64,000 nucleotides of DNA from Nitrospiraceae bacterium (GTDB taxonomy: Bacteria > Nitrospirota > Nitrospiria > Nitrospirales > UBA8639): contig JACKFF010000001.1 of assembly GCA_020632595.1 (NCBI GenBank), positions 310,001 to 374,000 on the forward strand, written 5' to 3'. The translations under genes were made by a program, and so were the position numbers. The notes under the pieces were generated by a model, which was not told the DNA's origin, searched no databases, and was given only the letters and a program-made list of their open reading frames with translations. Within the stretch, counting starts at the first letter, position 1. Every line of letters begins with the position of its first letter. Of this stretch, positions 56,119-64,000 are shown one piece after another.

Positions 56119-56496
56119 TCAGGGTTTCAATGGCCTTAGGTCCTCAGGTTCATGATGATGGACCGCATGGTCCGATCCGTCAGGCACCTTCAGGATAGAC
56201 TGAAACCGGCCCTCAACATTCACCATTGTTCCTCCCCCCGCATCCGGAACATCCCGTAAGCCTTCCGTACTCATACGACTCTGGGGTATCGAGCCAGAAG
56301 AAAGAGGTCTCAGGGTCCCATCCGGCTCTTCAATCCGCATTGGGGCTTTACCTGGTAGAGGGTTTTTCTGACCATGTTTACGAGACATCGCTTCCTCTTC
56401 TCCGCTATTTGTTTCAACAATAACCTCTGCTTTCAGGAGCGGGACACTAAGCAACATTATCCAAAGCATGGCAGATACCGGCATCATCATTTTCAT
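56119..56496 (-). CDS. small secreted protein of unknown function
   Basis: A 125-residue protein. The ATG at 56496 follows GAAGGAGGAAATAGA, a strong ribosome site, so the longer frame to 56577 is rejected. A signal peptide (MKMMMPVSAMLWIMLLSVPLLKA) covers residues 1-23. The mature part is polar and rich in Gly, Ser, Glu and Pro, with RIEEPDGTLRPL and a C-terminal HHHEPE stretch. I do not recognise a family. It probably shares a transcript with the zincin-like repeat protein downstream. Confidence 0.7.
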   Translation of the reverse strand: MKMMMPVSAMLWIMLLSVPLLKAEVIVETNSGEEEAMSRKHGQKNPLPGKAPMRIEEPDGTLRPLSSGSIPQSRMSTEGLRDVPDAGGGTMVNVEGRFQSILKVPDGSDHAVHHHEPEDLRPLKP

Positions 56497-57555
56497 TCTA
56501 TTTCCTCCTTCAACAGTGCAATTTATTCTCTCTGGGAGAAAATTCCGCGGGAAGTCGATCAAAAAATTATCTTGCAATTTCCATCCAATCTACTATTCCT
56601 TTTCGTCCTTGACAACTAAAGAAAAATAAACACGATGTTTCATTGAAAAAGTATGCCATTTCTACCACACGTTGTGTGTAGTTATGCATTGGATGCATAA
56701 GCGAGGAACATTAGTATATCCCAAGAGTTCCAACCACTCCATAGAAAGAATATGTACAAGGCGTGTGGATGCCACGAATTTAGTCCTAAAGCAAGGGATT
56801 CGGCCAATTGGAATTCCCTTGAGAACATTAGAGGGAGGTAAGTCCAAAGTTTGCTTGGCCTTAGGATTTCGAATCTGAAGGATAAAAAACTACCAATACA
56901 CCATTTGAAGGCAGCTCTTCTTGATTTTATTAGCAAGCCCAAAAGGGTCAATTGGGATTGAGGGATCCCAAGAAAAACATGGAAAATTCGATATTTTATT
57001 TGACATTCATGAAAAGTTCGAGGCAGCCTTGAGAGTAAATCCTAAATTGAGATGCTTGATTTCCTTCAAATAGGATAGCAGTTGAATGGCCATTACTTCA
57101 TTCTGACTGAAACATTCTTTGTTGTCCGACGGGGGTTTGGGAAAAGGGAAAAGCTCCCTTTCTGAAGATAAAAAAATCACCGTCTAGGCCAATTTGCTTC
57201 CAGGGACGGCAACGAAGAGCAGGGTACATATGAATACGGTTTTTTCATCGACCATATTTTTATGAACTTTAGGCGTGATGCGCATTTTCAAGAAGGGATG
57301 GACATCCGGTCGCATGACATTTTCCCACTTTCCTTCAGGATATGTACCGAAGGGATTTAAGTGTGGAAAGATCCATTTACCTCCTTCAGTTCCAAACCTA
57401 CTTGGGGCATAGTCCTTACCGCTTTTTCCTGTCCCATTTAAGCCAGCTGTGATTTACCTTAGATTCGAATTCTACATGCCACTCAAAGGATCGGTTAATT
57501 TGGACAACGGCGATAGCCATGGCCTTGCCTCACAAACCAAAAAAGAGGAGAACAC
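56497..57555. other. intergenic region, mostly degenerate
   Basis: About 1 kb without a supported gene. A plus-strand frame at 56672-56878 ends with IPLRTLEGGKSKVCLAL, vaguely like the end of amidinotransferase-type proteins, but no upstream part is present. The region between 57240 and 57480 has no clear frame. It looks like eroded DNA. Confidence 0.4.
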
Positions 57556-57732
57556 GTGAACAGCGACATACAGCTTACTAGCGAACAAGGGGATCAAATG
57601 GTGGACCTTCTGAACTCCGGAACCAAAATCAAAATTGTGCCAATGAAGGAAATATACAGAACCACAATCAGGTGGAAAATCCAACTGAGTCTGGGCTTCG
57701 GTGCTGTTGGTCTCACTAATACTATCACCTGA
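57556..57732 (+). CDS. possible small protein
   Basis: A 58-codon frame starting at GTG 57556 with AAAAGAGGAGAACAC directly upstream, a good ribosome site. The product (SDIQLTSEQGDQMVDLLNSG at its start) is polar, with no signal peptide. The ribosome site is the only support; no family is recognised. It runs toward the minus-strand gene at 57834. Confidence 0.35.
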   Translation: MNSDIQLTSEQGDQMVDLLNSGTKIKIVPMKEIYRTTIRWKIQLSLGFGAVGLTNTIT

Positions 57733-57833
57733 TCCAAGCCCAGAAGGTGACCAAAGACTCCCTTGGCAAGCAAAGACTTTCAGTCGGAGAGAAGTGTAGG
57801 CAAACGTGAAGTGCAATTTACTTGGGCCAAGAC

Positions 57834-58109
57834 TTACTGCGAGTTCAAACGCCAGCGCTTTCTCTTTTCATCCGGCTCGTCCTCATCAACGAGTTTAATC
57901 TTGCCTTCCTTATGGAGTAACCGCAACATTTCACTACAGGTGTGGTCCAATTCCCCCGTGCCCATATTATGCAACCCAGCCCGTCGGGCAATTTCTTCTT
58001 GAAAAACTCCGGTTCCTCCCGGCTCTGCATCCGGATGCCCATGAAGAACCTCTAGTACATGGCCCTTCAATGCATTAATCAGCTCCGTCCCGCGTTGATG
58101 AAGGTTCAT
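57834..58109 (-). CDS. small winged-helix-like protein
   Basis: A 91-residue cytoplasmic protein. The ATG at 58109 follows AAAAGGGGACGCC; the longer frame to 58187 is less likely. The middle contains GVFQEEIARRAGLHNMG and the following EMLRLLHKEGKIKLVDED, a pattern of two helices then a short beta-wing, as in winged-helix transcription regulators. A basic end (EKRKRWRLNSQ) follows. It may bind DNA. No family name can be given. Confidence 0.6.
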   Translation of the reverse strand: MNLHQRGTELINALKGHVLEVLHGHPDAEPGGTGVFQEEIARRAGLHNMGTGELDHTCSEMLRLLHKEGKIKLVDEDEPDEKRKRWRLNSQ

Positions 58110-58342
58110 GGCGTCCCCTTTTACATAATTAATCTTTGTAATGACATACTGTCTTTTCCCATCAGACCCCGGACACTCAAACCTCATTCAGAGTTGATCA
58201 TTCCCCTTTAATTTTCTCAGGATTACTTAACCAGTTCAAGAATCAGACAGAAACGTTTCTTCCTATCCTAAACGTTCCGTCTCCGTGGGTTGAGTGAACA
58301 CAAGAAATCAGAAAAATAGTGGACCTTGAGCCATCTGTCCAT

Positions 58343-58346
58343 TGAA
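58343..58346. repeat. 4-bp target duplication TGAA, left copy
   Basis: TGAA flanks the left inverted repeat of the IS5-family element; the same four bases follow the right repeat at 59599-59602. Confidence 0.7.
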
Positions 58347-59598
58347 GGGCATCTCTAAAAACTACTGACAATTTGGGCAGATTCTGGCATAAGTCCTCTG
58401 AAGGAGGATGAACGATGCAGACACCCCATCAACTTTGGTTTTGTTAATCTCACCAATCGCTATGCGGCCCTTAGTCAGCAGGGCGATCCCTTAGAACAGC
58501 TGGCGAAGGTGATTCCCTGGGGAGGCTTTCGCCCGGCCTTGGCCAAAGTTCTTCGCCGCTCCAAGCGGAAACAAGGCGGACGTCCTCCCTTTGATGCCGT
58601 ACTGATGCTCAAAATCCTTGTCCTGCAAGCCTTGTATAACTTGTCTGATGATCAGACCGAGTATCAGATTCGTGATCGTCTGTCCTTCATGCGGTTCTTG
58701 GGACTCGATCTGGCTCAACGCATCCCTGATGCCAAGACGGTCTGGTTGTTTCGCGAAACTCTCGCTCAAGGCCAAGTCGTTGAGCGCCTGTTTGCACAAT
58801 TTGAAACCTATCTGGCCGAGCACGGCTTACAACCGCGCGGTGGCCAACTCATTGATGCCTCGCTGATCCCGGTGCTCAAGCCACGCAATTCCCGCGACGA
58901 ACATGCACCGATCAAAACTGGCGCCTGTCCACCGTAGTGGGAGCGTCATCCTGCCATGCGGCGCCAGAAAAATACCGAGGCTCGCTGGACCGTGAAGCAT
59001 GGGGAGAATCATTATGGGTACAAAAACCATGTGAATGTGGATAAGACGCATAAGCTCATTCGGCAGTATACGATCACGAATGCGGCGGTCCATGACGGTC
59101 CGGTGCTGGAAGACGTCCTGCTGCCTGCGGAGGCTGGACGGGAGGTCTGGGCTGACTCGGCCTATCGGTCCGAGGCGATCGAAGCCCATCTCCACGCGAC
59201 AGGCTTGCGCTCCAAGATTCAACGCAAAGGCTATCGCCATATCCCTCTGACCACTCAACAGAAGGCCCGCAATCGTGGGCGCTCGCTCATTCGCGCCCGC
59301 TTGGAACATGTCCTCGGCCATCAGGTGACCGCGATGGGCGGCAAATTGATTCGCACCATTGGGCTCGTTCGGGCTCGACTTAAGATTGGGCTGAAGAATC
59401 TCACATATAACTTCCATCGATTCCTGCTCCTCTCCGCACCACCGAAGAGACAGGTGGCCTGAGGTGGAGGCAACCAGTAAAGCAAAGGCCTAAAACACCC
59501 ATGAAGCCGCCGCAGACTCTCTACTTCCAGGCCATCATAAATTTTCGAATCGAGATCGTGTGGCATTCAGACAAAATCAGGCGTTTTTAGAGGTCCCC
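58347..59598 (+). mobile_element. IS5-family insertion sequence (inactive)
   Basis: A 1252-bp element with imperfect terminal inverted repeats of about 22 bp (18 matches). The left begins GGGCATCTCTAAAAAC and the right complement begins GGGGACCTCTAAAAAC. A TGAA duplication is present on both sides. Its only gene, the transposase, is broken. Confidence 0.88.
58415..59462 (+). pseudogene. IS5-family transposase, frameshifted and with an amber stop
   Basis: The ATG at 58415 follows AAGGAGG and begins MQTPHQ, but the family frame (FGFVNLTNRYAALSQQ) is one base off, showing a small indel around 58430. From there the frame runs through KILVLQALYNLSDDQTEYQIRD and GGQLIDASLIPV (first catalytic Asp), reaches a TAG at 58935-58937, and continues in the same frame with RWTVKHGENHYGYKNHV, VWADSAYRSE (second Asp) and LEHVLGHQ (Glu). 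Two lesions make it inactive. Confidence 0.9.
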
Positions 59599-59672
59599 TG
59601 AAGTTAAAACCGAGGGGAATTAGTCTCAAATAGTGATGTATTTGGGGGGAGAAATGTGGAATATGGAAAAGT

Positions 59673-59746
59673 TGGCTGGGGGACCAGGGATCGAACCTGG
59701 GCAGCCAGATCCAGAATCTGGCGTCCTACCGCTAGACGATCCCCCA
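59673..59746 (-). tRNA. tRNA-Gln (anticodon CTG)
   Basis: On the minus strand a 74-nt cloverleaf runs TGGGGGA (acceptor) ... TCCCCCA G CCA. The anticodon stem-loop CCAGA-TTCTGGA-TCTGG gives anticodon CTG, reading CAG. The T arm contains GGTTCGATCC. CCA is encoded. The gltX gene lies 57 bases away. Confidence 0.95.
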
Positions 59747-59803
59747 ACCTAGGCTGAGCTTAATTCACTGTACAAAAGCAGTCAAGCGAAGAAGCAAGAC
59801 AAA

Positions 59804-61234
59804 TCAGGAAGGCTGGTTTCTGGGAGTGACGGCTCGCTCGACCCCGGCGCGAATACGTTGAAGTGACCGCTCTTTTCCTAGTAGCGCCATCACCTCATAA
59901 ATGCCTGGGCTGACTGTCCGGCCGGTCAACGCCACGCGTAACGGTTGAGCCACTTTGCCCATTTTGAGGCCCTGACGCTCAATAAGGCCATGTAGAATGC
60001 CTTCCAGAGTCTCCTTGGAAAATTCCTCAGCGACCTCCACCTGATCGGCAAATTCCTTGAGAATCGGAGCGACCGTCTGGGTGAGGTATTTGTTCGCAGC
60101 CTCTTCCTCCATCGTCATAGGCTCTGCCAGATAAGGTATAGCCCCTTGCACAATATCCACCAGCGTTTCCGATCGCTCTCGTAAGGGTGGGATCAAGGCC
60201 TCAGCGCCTCCAGGAATTCTAGACAAGGCGGCATGGTCATAGCCTGCGCTTTGTAAAAAAGGCAAAAGAGCCTCAGCCACCTGCTTAGGTTCGTTGTTTC
60301 TAATGTACTGCGCGTTGACCCAGCGTAATTTTTCAGGATTAAAGACGGCTGCCGAAGCCTGCACCTGCTTAAAATCGAAAAACTCGACCATTTCCTGAAT
60401 GGAAAAAATTTCCTGATCGCCATGGGACCATCCCAGACGGACCAGATAATTGATGAGCGCTTCCGGTAGATACCCCATCTCTTTATAGGCCAACACCGAT
60501 GTGGCTCCATGACGTTTGGACAGACGCGTTTTATCAGACCCCAGAATCATAGGGAGGTGAGCAAACTGAGGCACCGGAAACCCCAGAGCGGAAAAGAGCG
60601 GGACCTGTCGCGGGGTGTTGTTGACATGATCATCCCCGCGAATGACGTGGGAAATGTTCATAAGTCCGTCATCCACCACCACCGAAAAATTATAGGTGGG
60701 ATAGCCATTGGACCTTAGGATGATGAGGTCGTCCATGACCGTGTTATCAAACACAATCTGGCCTTTAATGAGATCATGAACAACTGTCTGCCCTTTCTGC
60801 GGGGTTAGAAAGCGAAGAGCCGCCGGTTCGGCAGGGTCGGAAATACCTCGATTCCGACACCGCCCATCATATTTGATGGATTCGCCCTTAGCCTGAGCTT
60901 CTTTTCGTCTCGTCTCTAATTCCTCAGGCGTACAAACGCACCAGTAGGCCAGCTTTCGATTCAAAAGATCCATCGCCCGGTCACGATACAGTTCTAAACG
61001 GTCGGTTTGGCGGAAAGGCCCCTCATCCCAATTCAACCCGGTCCATTTCAAGCCATCCAGAATGACCTGAATAGCATCATCCGTGGACCGGTCCCGATCG
61101 GTGTCCTCAATACGGAGGATAAAGGTTCCACCCTCATGACGTGCAAACAACCAATTAAACAACGCTGTCCGAACCCCTCCAATATGGAGAAATCCAGTCG
61201 GACTTGGCGCAAAGCGAACTCGAACCTCACTCAT
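59804..61234 (-). CDS. gltX: glutamyl-tRNA synthetase
   Basis: A 476-residue class I synthetase. The HIGH-type motif is in FAPSPTGFLHIGGVRTALFNW at the N-terminus and the KMSKS-type loop is KTRLSKRHGAT (about residue 245). Cys residues in CVCTPEELE and GRCRNRG suggest a zinc site. The C-terminal helical anticodon domain is complete. Whether it also charges tRNA-Gln depends on a GatCAB system, which is not in this window. The tRNA-Gln gene is next to it. Confidence 0.96.
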   Translation of the reverse strand: MSEVRVRFAPSPTGFLHIGGVRTALFNWLFARHEGGTFILRIEDTDRDRSTDDAIQVILDGLKWTGLNWDEGPFRQTDRLELYRDRAMDLLNRKLAYWCVCTPEELETRRKEAQAKGESIKYDGRCRNRGISDPAEPAALRFLTPQKGQTVVHDLIKGQIVFDNTVMDDLIILRSNGYPTYNFSVVVDDGLMNISHVIRGDDHVNNTPRQVPLFSALGFPVPQFAHLPMILGSDKTRLSKRHGATSVLAYKEMGYLPEALINYLVRLGWSHGDQEIFSIQEMVEFFDFKQVQASAAVFNPEKLRWVNAQYIRNNEPKQVAEALLPFLQSAGYDHAALSRIPGGAEALIPPLRERSETLVDIVQGAIPYLAEPMTMEEEAANKYLTQTVAPILKEFADQVEVAEEFSKETLEGILHGLIERQGLKMGKVAQPLRVALTGRTVSPGIYEVMALLGKERSLQRIRAGVERAVTPRNQPS

Positions 61235-61559
61235 GTGTTTTCACCGATCTTTCTCTGAGCATCCATGGCCATATAAAGAGACCTCTCCGGATAGGTGCCG
61301 TTGATTTCCCATGAGGCCAGGATGACCTCTCCACGCCTCTGTCGCCTGAGATCACAAGACAATCTTTTCCGAGGCAACTTCATACACCATGCAGGACGAT
61401 CTCCCAAGTCATAACTCTCATTCTCCGGCCCGTTGCTTTACCATGCCGCCTTACCGATGTAAAGAACTGAATTGGCACGGCCTGCTCACTTGCCTTTCCC
61501 GTTACCGGCCCTTAAAATTTCACCATGGTCATCAAGAAAATTCTGAGGAGGCAGGACGC

Positions 61560-62261
61560 ATGATTCGAATTATAAGGGAGGGTTCAGCTAAATATCCCTG
61601 GATTCTCAAGTTACTCATTCTGGGCATCGCTGTCACCTTTGTCATCGGCATGGGTTGGTATGGGTACGAGTCCACTCAAGGCAATGCTGTGGCAACCGTC
61701 GGCCCCTATAAAGTCACCAAGGATGAATATCTCCGGACGAAGCAAGGCTATTTCCGATTCTATCGCGACCAACTCAAACAAGAAGACGTCAAAGAAGAGA
61801 CCATTAAGCAACTCGCCCTCGAAGGGTTGATCACCACAAAATCCTGGCAATTACTGGCGGATGAAATGAATTTAGCCGTCTCAGCTCAGGAACTCCACGA
61901 TGCGATTGTAAACCAAAAAGACTTCCAAAAAGATGGCGTCTTTGATACGGAATATTACCAGCGACTCCTAGCGGCCAACCGGATGAAACCTCATCAATAT
62001 GAGGAACAACGGCGGAATGAATTGCTGGCAGAAAAAGCGAGACTCCTTGTCTCTGAAGCCACAACACTCACTCCGACAGAAATGAAAGAAGTCAAAGAAC
62101 TCGCTGACCGACAAACGCTTGATGGGGCCGAGCCTGACCTCACCGCCCTAGAACAGATTCGCCTTCAATTCCTCATGCAAAAGAAACAACGAGCCATGCA
62201 GGCCTTCCAGACGGCTCTTCGAGCCCGTGGAGATGTTACGATTCACGAGGAACTGCTGTAA
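61560..62261 (+). CDS. SurA N-terminal domain protein
   Basis: A 233-residue protein with one N-terminal membrane anchor (WILKLLILGIAVTFVIGMGWYG, about residues 14-35) and then a SurA/PpiD-type N-terminal chaperone domain: VATVGPYKVTKDEYLR, QLALEGLITTKSWQLLADE, FQKDGVFDTEYYQRLLAANRM and EEQRRNELLAEKARLLV. No parvulin PPIase domain follows. It may help fold or transport outer-membrane proteins from the inner-membrane face. The ATG at 61560 follows GAGGAGGCAGGACGC; the longer frame to 61389 is not used. Confidence 0.85.
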   Translation: MIRIIREGSAKYPWILKLLILGIAVTFVIGMGWYGYESTQGNAVATVGPYKVTKDEYLRTKQGYFRFYRDQLKQEDVKEETIKQLALEGLITTKSWQLLADEMNLAVSAQELHDAIVNQKDFQKDGVFDTEYYQRLLAANRMKPHQYEEQRRNELLAEKARLLVSEATTLTPTEMKEVKELADRQTLDGAEPDLTALEQIRLQFLMQKKQRAMQAFQTALRARGDVTIHEELL

Positions 62262-62395
62262 GAAAAAGTCTCCGGCCTTCTCCTGACAATCTCATCTGTA
62301 TGGAGTCCCCCACTGAGCCACCCTTGGAAGCTATCCGTAGGCACAGACTCCTCCTTCATATTTTCATAACCTGAGACCTTTGTCCTACGTAAAAT

Positions 62396-62416
62396 AGTCT
62401 TTGCAGAGAAAAGACT
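62396..62416 (-). terminator. possible bidirectional terminator
   Basis: AGTCTTT and AAAGACT form a 7-bp stem with a 7-base loop. On the minus strand it is followed by ATTTTA, just after the queA stop at 62448; on the plus strand it lies downstream of the SurA-N gene. It fits the convergent ends. Confidence 0.45.
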
Positions 62417-62447
62417 TCCGGATTTTTCTCTATTTCTGCCAACGCCA

Positions 62448-63470
62448 TTATTCAAGAATAAGCATGGCATCCCCATAGCTATAGAACCGGTAGCGTTCAC
62501 ACACTGCATGGACATAGGCATTCCTGACCTCCTCTAATCCCGCAAATGCTGCAACTAACATCAAGAGAGTCGTTTCGGGAAAATGAAAATTAGTGAGGAG
62601 CCCATCAAGGACCCGGAACTTGAATCCCGGCAGGATAAAGAGGCGGGTCTCTCCTGAACGGGGCCTGAGCTCGCCGGTGTCATCGAGAGCTGACTCAAGA
62701 CTACGTGCCACGGTCGTCCCGACAGCGACAATTCTCCCGCCTTGCTTCCGAACCTCACGAATCCTCTTAGCGGTCTCCTCGGACACCTCGAACCATTCCG
62801 GATGCATGATGTGCCGTGTGATGTCCGTTGTCTTGACCGGCTGAAAAGTTCCAGGTCCAACATGCAGGGTAACCGTGACCGTCCCGATCCCTTTTTCTTC
62901 CAATTGCGTGATCAATTGTGGCGTAAAATGCAATCCGGCGGTAGGCGCGGCAATAGCCCCATCCACTTTGGCAAAGACGGTTTGATAATCCTCTTGATCG
63001 CGTGCAACGGGTTGGCGTTTCAAGTACGGAGGAAGGGGGATTTCTCCATGGGACAGTAACCATGTCCGCAATGCACCCGGGCCAAGCCAATGAATCACCG
63101 TTCGACCAGGCTCTTTTTCCACTACCTGCGCACGGGCTGATCCCTCGCATTCCACAATCTGTCCGACTCCAACTTTCCCCTGAATGAGAACTTCCGCGTG
63201 GTCTTCACCAATTTCTTTAACAAACAGCAATTCCACCCGGCCCCCGCTTGGGACCTTCTTCGCCCAGAGGCGAGCCGGAATGACTTTGGTATTGTTCACC
63301 ACGAGCAAATCCCCAGGTCGTAATATATTGGGGAGGTCTTTGACCTGCCGGTCGATAATATCTCCAGTCGATCGGGTCAGCACCAATAATCTGGCATGAT
63401 CACGTGGATGAACCGGATATTTGGCAACCAGAGCGTGGTCAAAAGGAAAGTTGAATTGGGAAAGATCCAT
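62448..63470 (-). CDS. queA: S-adenosylmethionine:tRNA ribosyltransferase-isomerase
   Basis: A 340-residue QueA. MDLSQFNFPFDHALVAKYPV starts the protein, DLLVVNNTKVIPARLW is the family motif near residue 50, IAAPTAGLHFTP is the central motif, and NFHFPETTLLMLVAAFAG and YRFYSYGDAMLI are at the C-terminus. It makes epoxyqueuosine in tRNA wobble bases. The frame runs to 63584, but the ATG at 63470 matches the family start. Confidence 0.96.
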   Translation of the reverse strand: MDLSQFNFPFDHALVAKYPVHPRDHARLLVLTRSTGDIIDRQVKDLPNILRPGDLLVVNNTKVIPARLWAKKVPSGGRVELLFVKEIGEDHAEVLIQGKVGVGQIVECEGSARAQVVEKEPGRTVIHWLGPGALRTWLLSHGEIPLPPYLKRQPVARDQEDYQTVFAKVDGAIAAPTAGLHFTPQLITQLEEKGIGTVTVTLHVGPGTFQPVKTTDITRHIMHPEWFEVSEETAKRIREVRKQGGRIVAVGTTVARSLESALDDTGELRPRSGETRLFILPGFKFRVLDGLLTNFHFPETTLLMLVAAFAGLEEVRNAYVHAVCERYRFYSYGDAMLILE

Positions 63471-63498
63471 GACCCGGCAAGAAAAGAAAGTAAAAGAA

Positions 63499-64000
63499 TT
63501 AGTCGGTAGCAGTGAGGAGCACACGGTCAATAGGAAGAAGTATCGTGTGGGGGTAATAATGTCGGATAATCGATTGGTAGTCATACCCTAACTCGGCCAT
63601 CTCGCGCATACCCCACTGACACATTCCCACGGCATGCCCCGCTCCATGACCCACCACGACCACTTCCTGACCCAATGATTCGATGGAAAATTGGGTGCTG
63701 AAAATTTTTGAGTATCCAACCACTCGTCGCAAGTCCTGCCCACGTAGAATAATTTCTCCACGGGAATGAAGCAGGCGCGCACGATCAACACGACCCGAAG
63801 GCGTAAAGGTATAGGGCGTAAAGGTCGCGATTTTACCAACGTCATACCCTTCTTTCAGCAGTTGCTGCTCAAGAAAATCGAACGTAAATGATGTACGCCA
63901 ATCATATCGTGGGGCCTGCTCGTCAAACGGGCAATCGACACCTTTGAGATAGGGAAGATCCAATGCCCACACATACAACGCATCCTCAGTAGGACCAGCC
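63499..64000 (-). CDS. SpoIID/LytB domain protein, partial at window edge
   Basis: The 3' part of a gene entering from beyond 64000. The visible 160-odd residues contain the C-terminal half of a SpoIID/LytB domain: DWRTSFTFDFLEQQL, VVGHGAGHAVGMCQWG, and a final YDYQSIIRHYYPHTIL. Such proteins cleave glycan strands lacking stem peptides (lytic transglycosylase activity in SpoIID) or modify peptidoglycan. The N-terminal part with the catalytic Glu is outside the window. It lies 28 bases upstream of queA, on the same strand. Confidence 0.85.
   Translation of the reverse strand, partial: AGPTEDALYVWALDLPYLKGVDCPFDEQAPRYDWRTSFTFDFLEQQLLKEGYDVGKIATFTPYTFTPSGRVDRARLLHSRGEIILRGQDLRRVVGYSKIFSTQFSIESLGQEVVVVGHGAGHAVGMCQWGMREMAELGYDYQSIIRHYYPHTILLPIDRVLLTATD

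Noticed and set aside
56672..56878. Plus-strand frame resembling the end of an amidinotransferase-type protein
   Set aside because: Only a vague likeness over about 25 residues; no upstream domain, no ribosome site, and an unlikely start.

Overview
The window is a chromosomal segment of about 50% GC from a Gram-negative bacterium. Signs of a double membrane are a predicted outer-membrane beta-barrel, a SurA-type periplasmic chaperone fragment, an ABC-type polysaccharide exporter of the O-antigen class and heptose activation enzymes. The gene style (dTDP-rhamnose genes beside glmS/glmU, DUF502, an ACT-malic enzyme, YLDPGTGSM and SGNH/sulfatase-like proteins in a glycan locus) fits the phylum Nitrospirota, genus Nitrospira or a close relative. 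That placement is inference; no marker gene in the window proves it.

Layout. 1-4.1 kb: small membrane protein, gamma-carbonic-anhydrase-like protein, SDR-type reductase, CPBP membrane protease, then about 1.2 kb of mostly degenerate DNA. 4.6-6.1 kb: ACT-domain malic enzyme. 6.1-14.7 kb: a minus-strand block for envelope precursors (DUF502 protein, glmU, glmS, rfbB, rfbA, rfbC, rfbD, uppP) that makes UDP-GlcNAc and dTDP-L-rhamnose and recycles the undecaprenyl carrier. 14.9-18.7 kb: plus-strand tmk, holB, metG.

18.9-45.3 kb: one long minus-strand surface-polysaccharide locus. It starts with the exporter pair wzm/wzt. Next come a 1093-residue methyltransferase-GT2-WbsX fusion, methyltransferases, two phytanoyl-CoA-dioxygenase-like proteins, two tandem GT4 paralogues that share a nearly identical DNA tract, and a heptose kinase/guanylyltransferase pair (hddA/hddC). 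A further module holds a NoeA-like methyltransferase, a sulfatase-fold membrane protein and an SGNH hydrolase. The locus ends with three glycosyltransferases and a WcaJ-type initiating sugar-phosphate transferase. Together these could initiate, assemble, decorate and export a heptose- and rhamnose-containing, methylated glycan.

45.3-49.2 kb is a mobile-element graveyard: an intact IS256-family element sits inside a decayed IS3-family transposase gene, and an 8-bp target duplication is still visible. 49.3-56.5 kb carries secreted or outer-membrane proteins: an STN-domain protein, a beta-barrel, a fibronectin type III protein preceded by a clear c-di-GMP-I (GEMM) riboswitch, a zincin-like protein with six FG-GAP/VCBS-type repeats, and a small secreted protein. 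This suggests a surface or biofilm module, one transcript of which responds to c-di-GMP. 57.5-59.6 kb has small genes and a decayed IS5-family element. 59.7-64 kb returns to core genes: tRNA-Gln(CUG), gltX, a SurA-N protein, queA and a SpoIID/LytB protein cut by the window edge.
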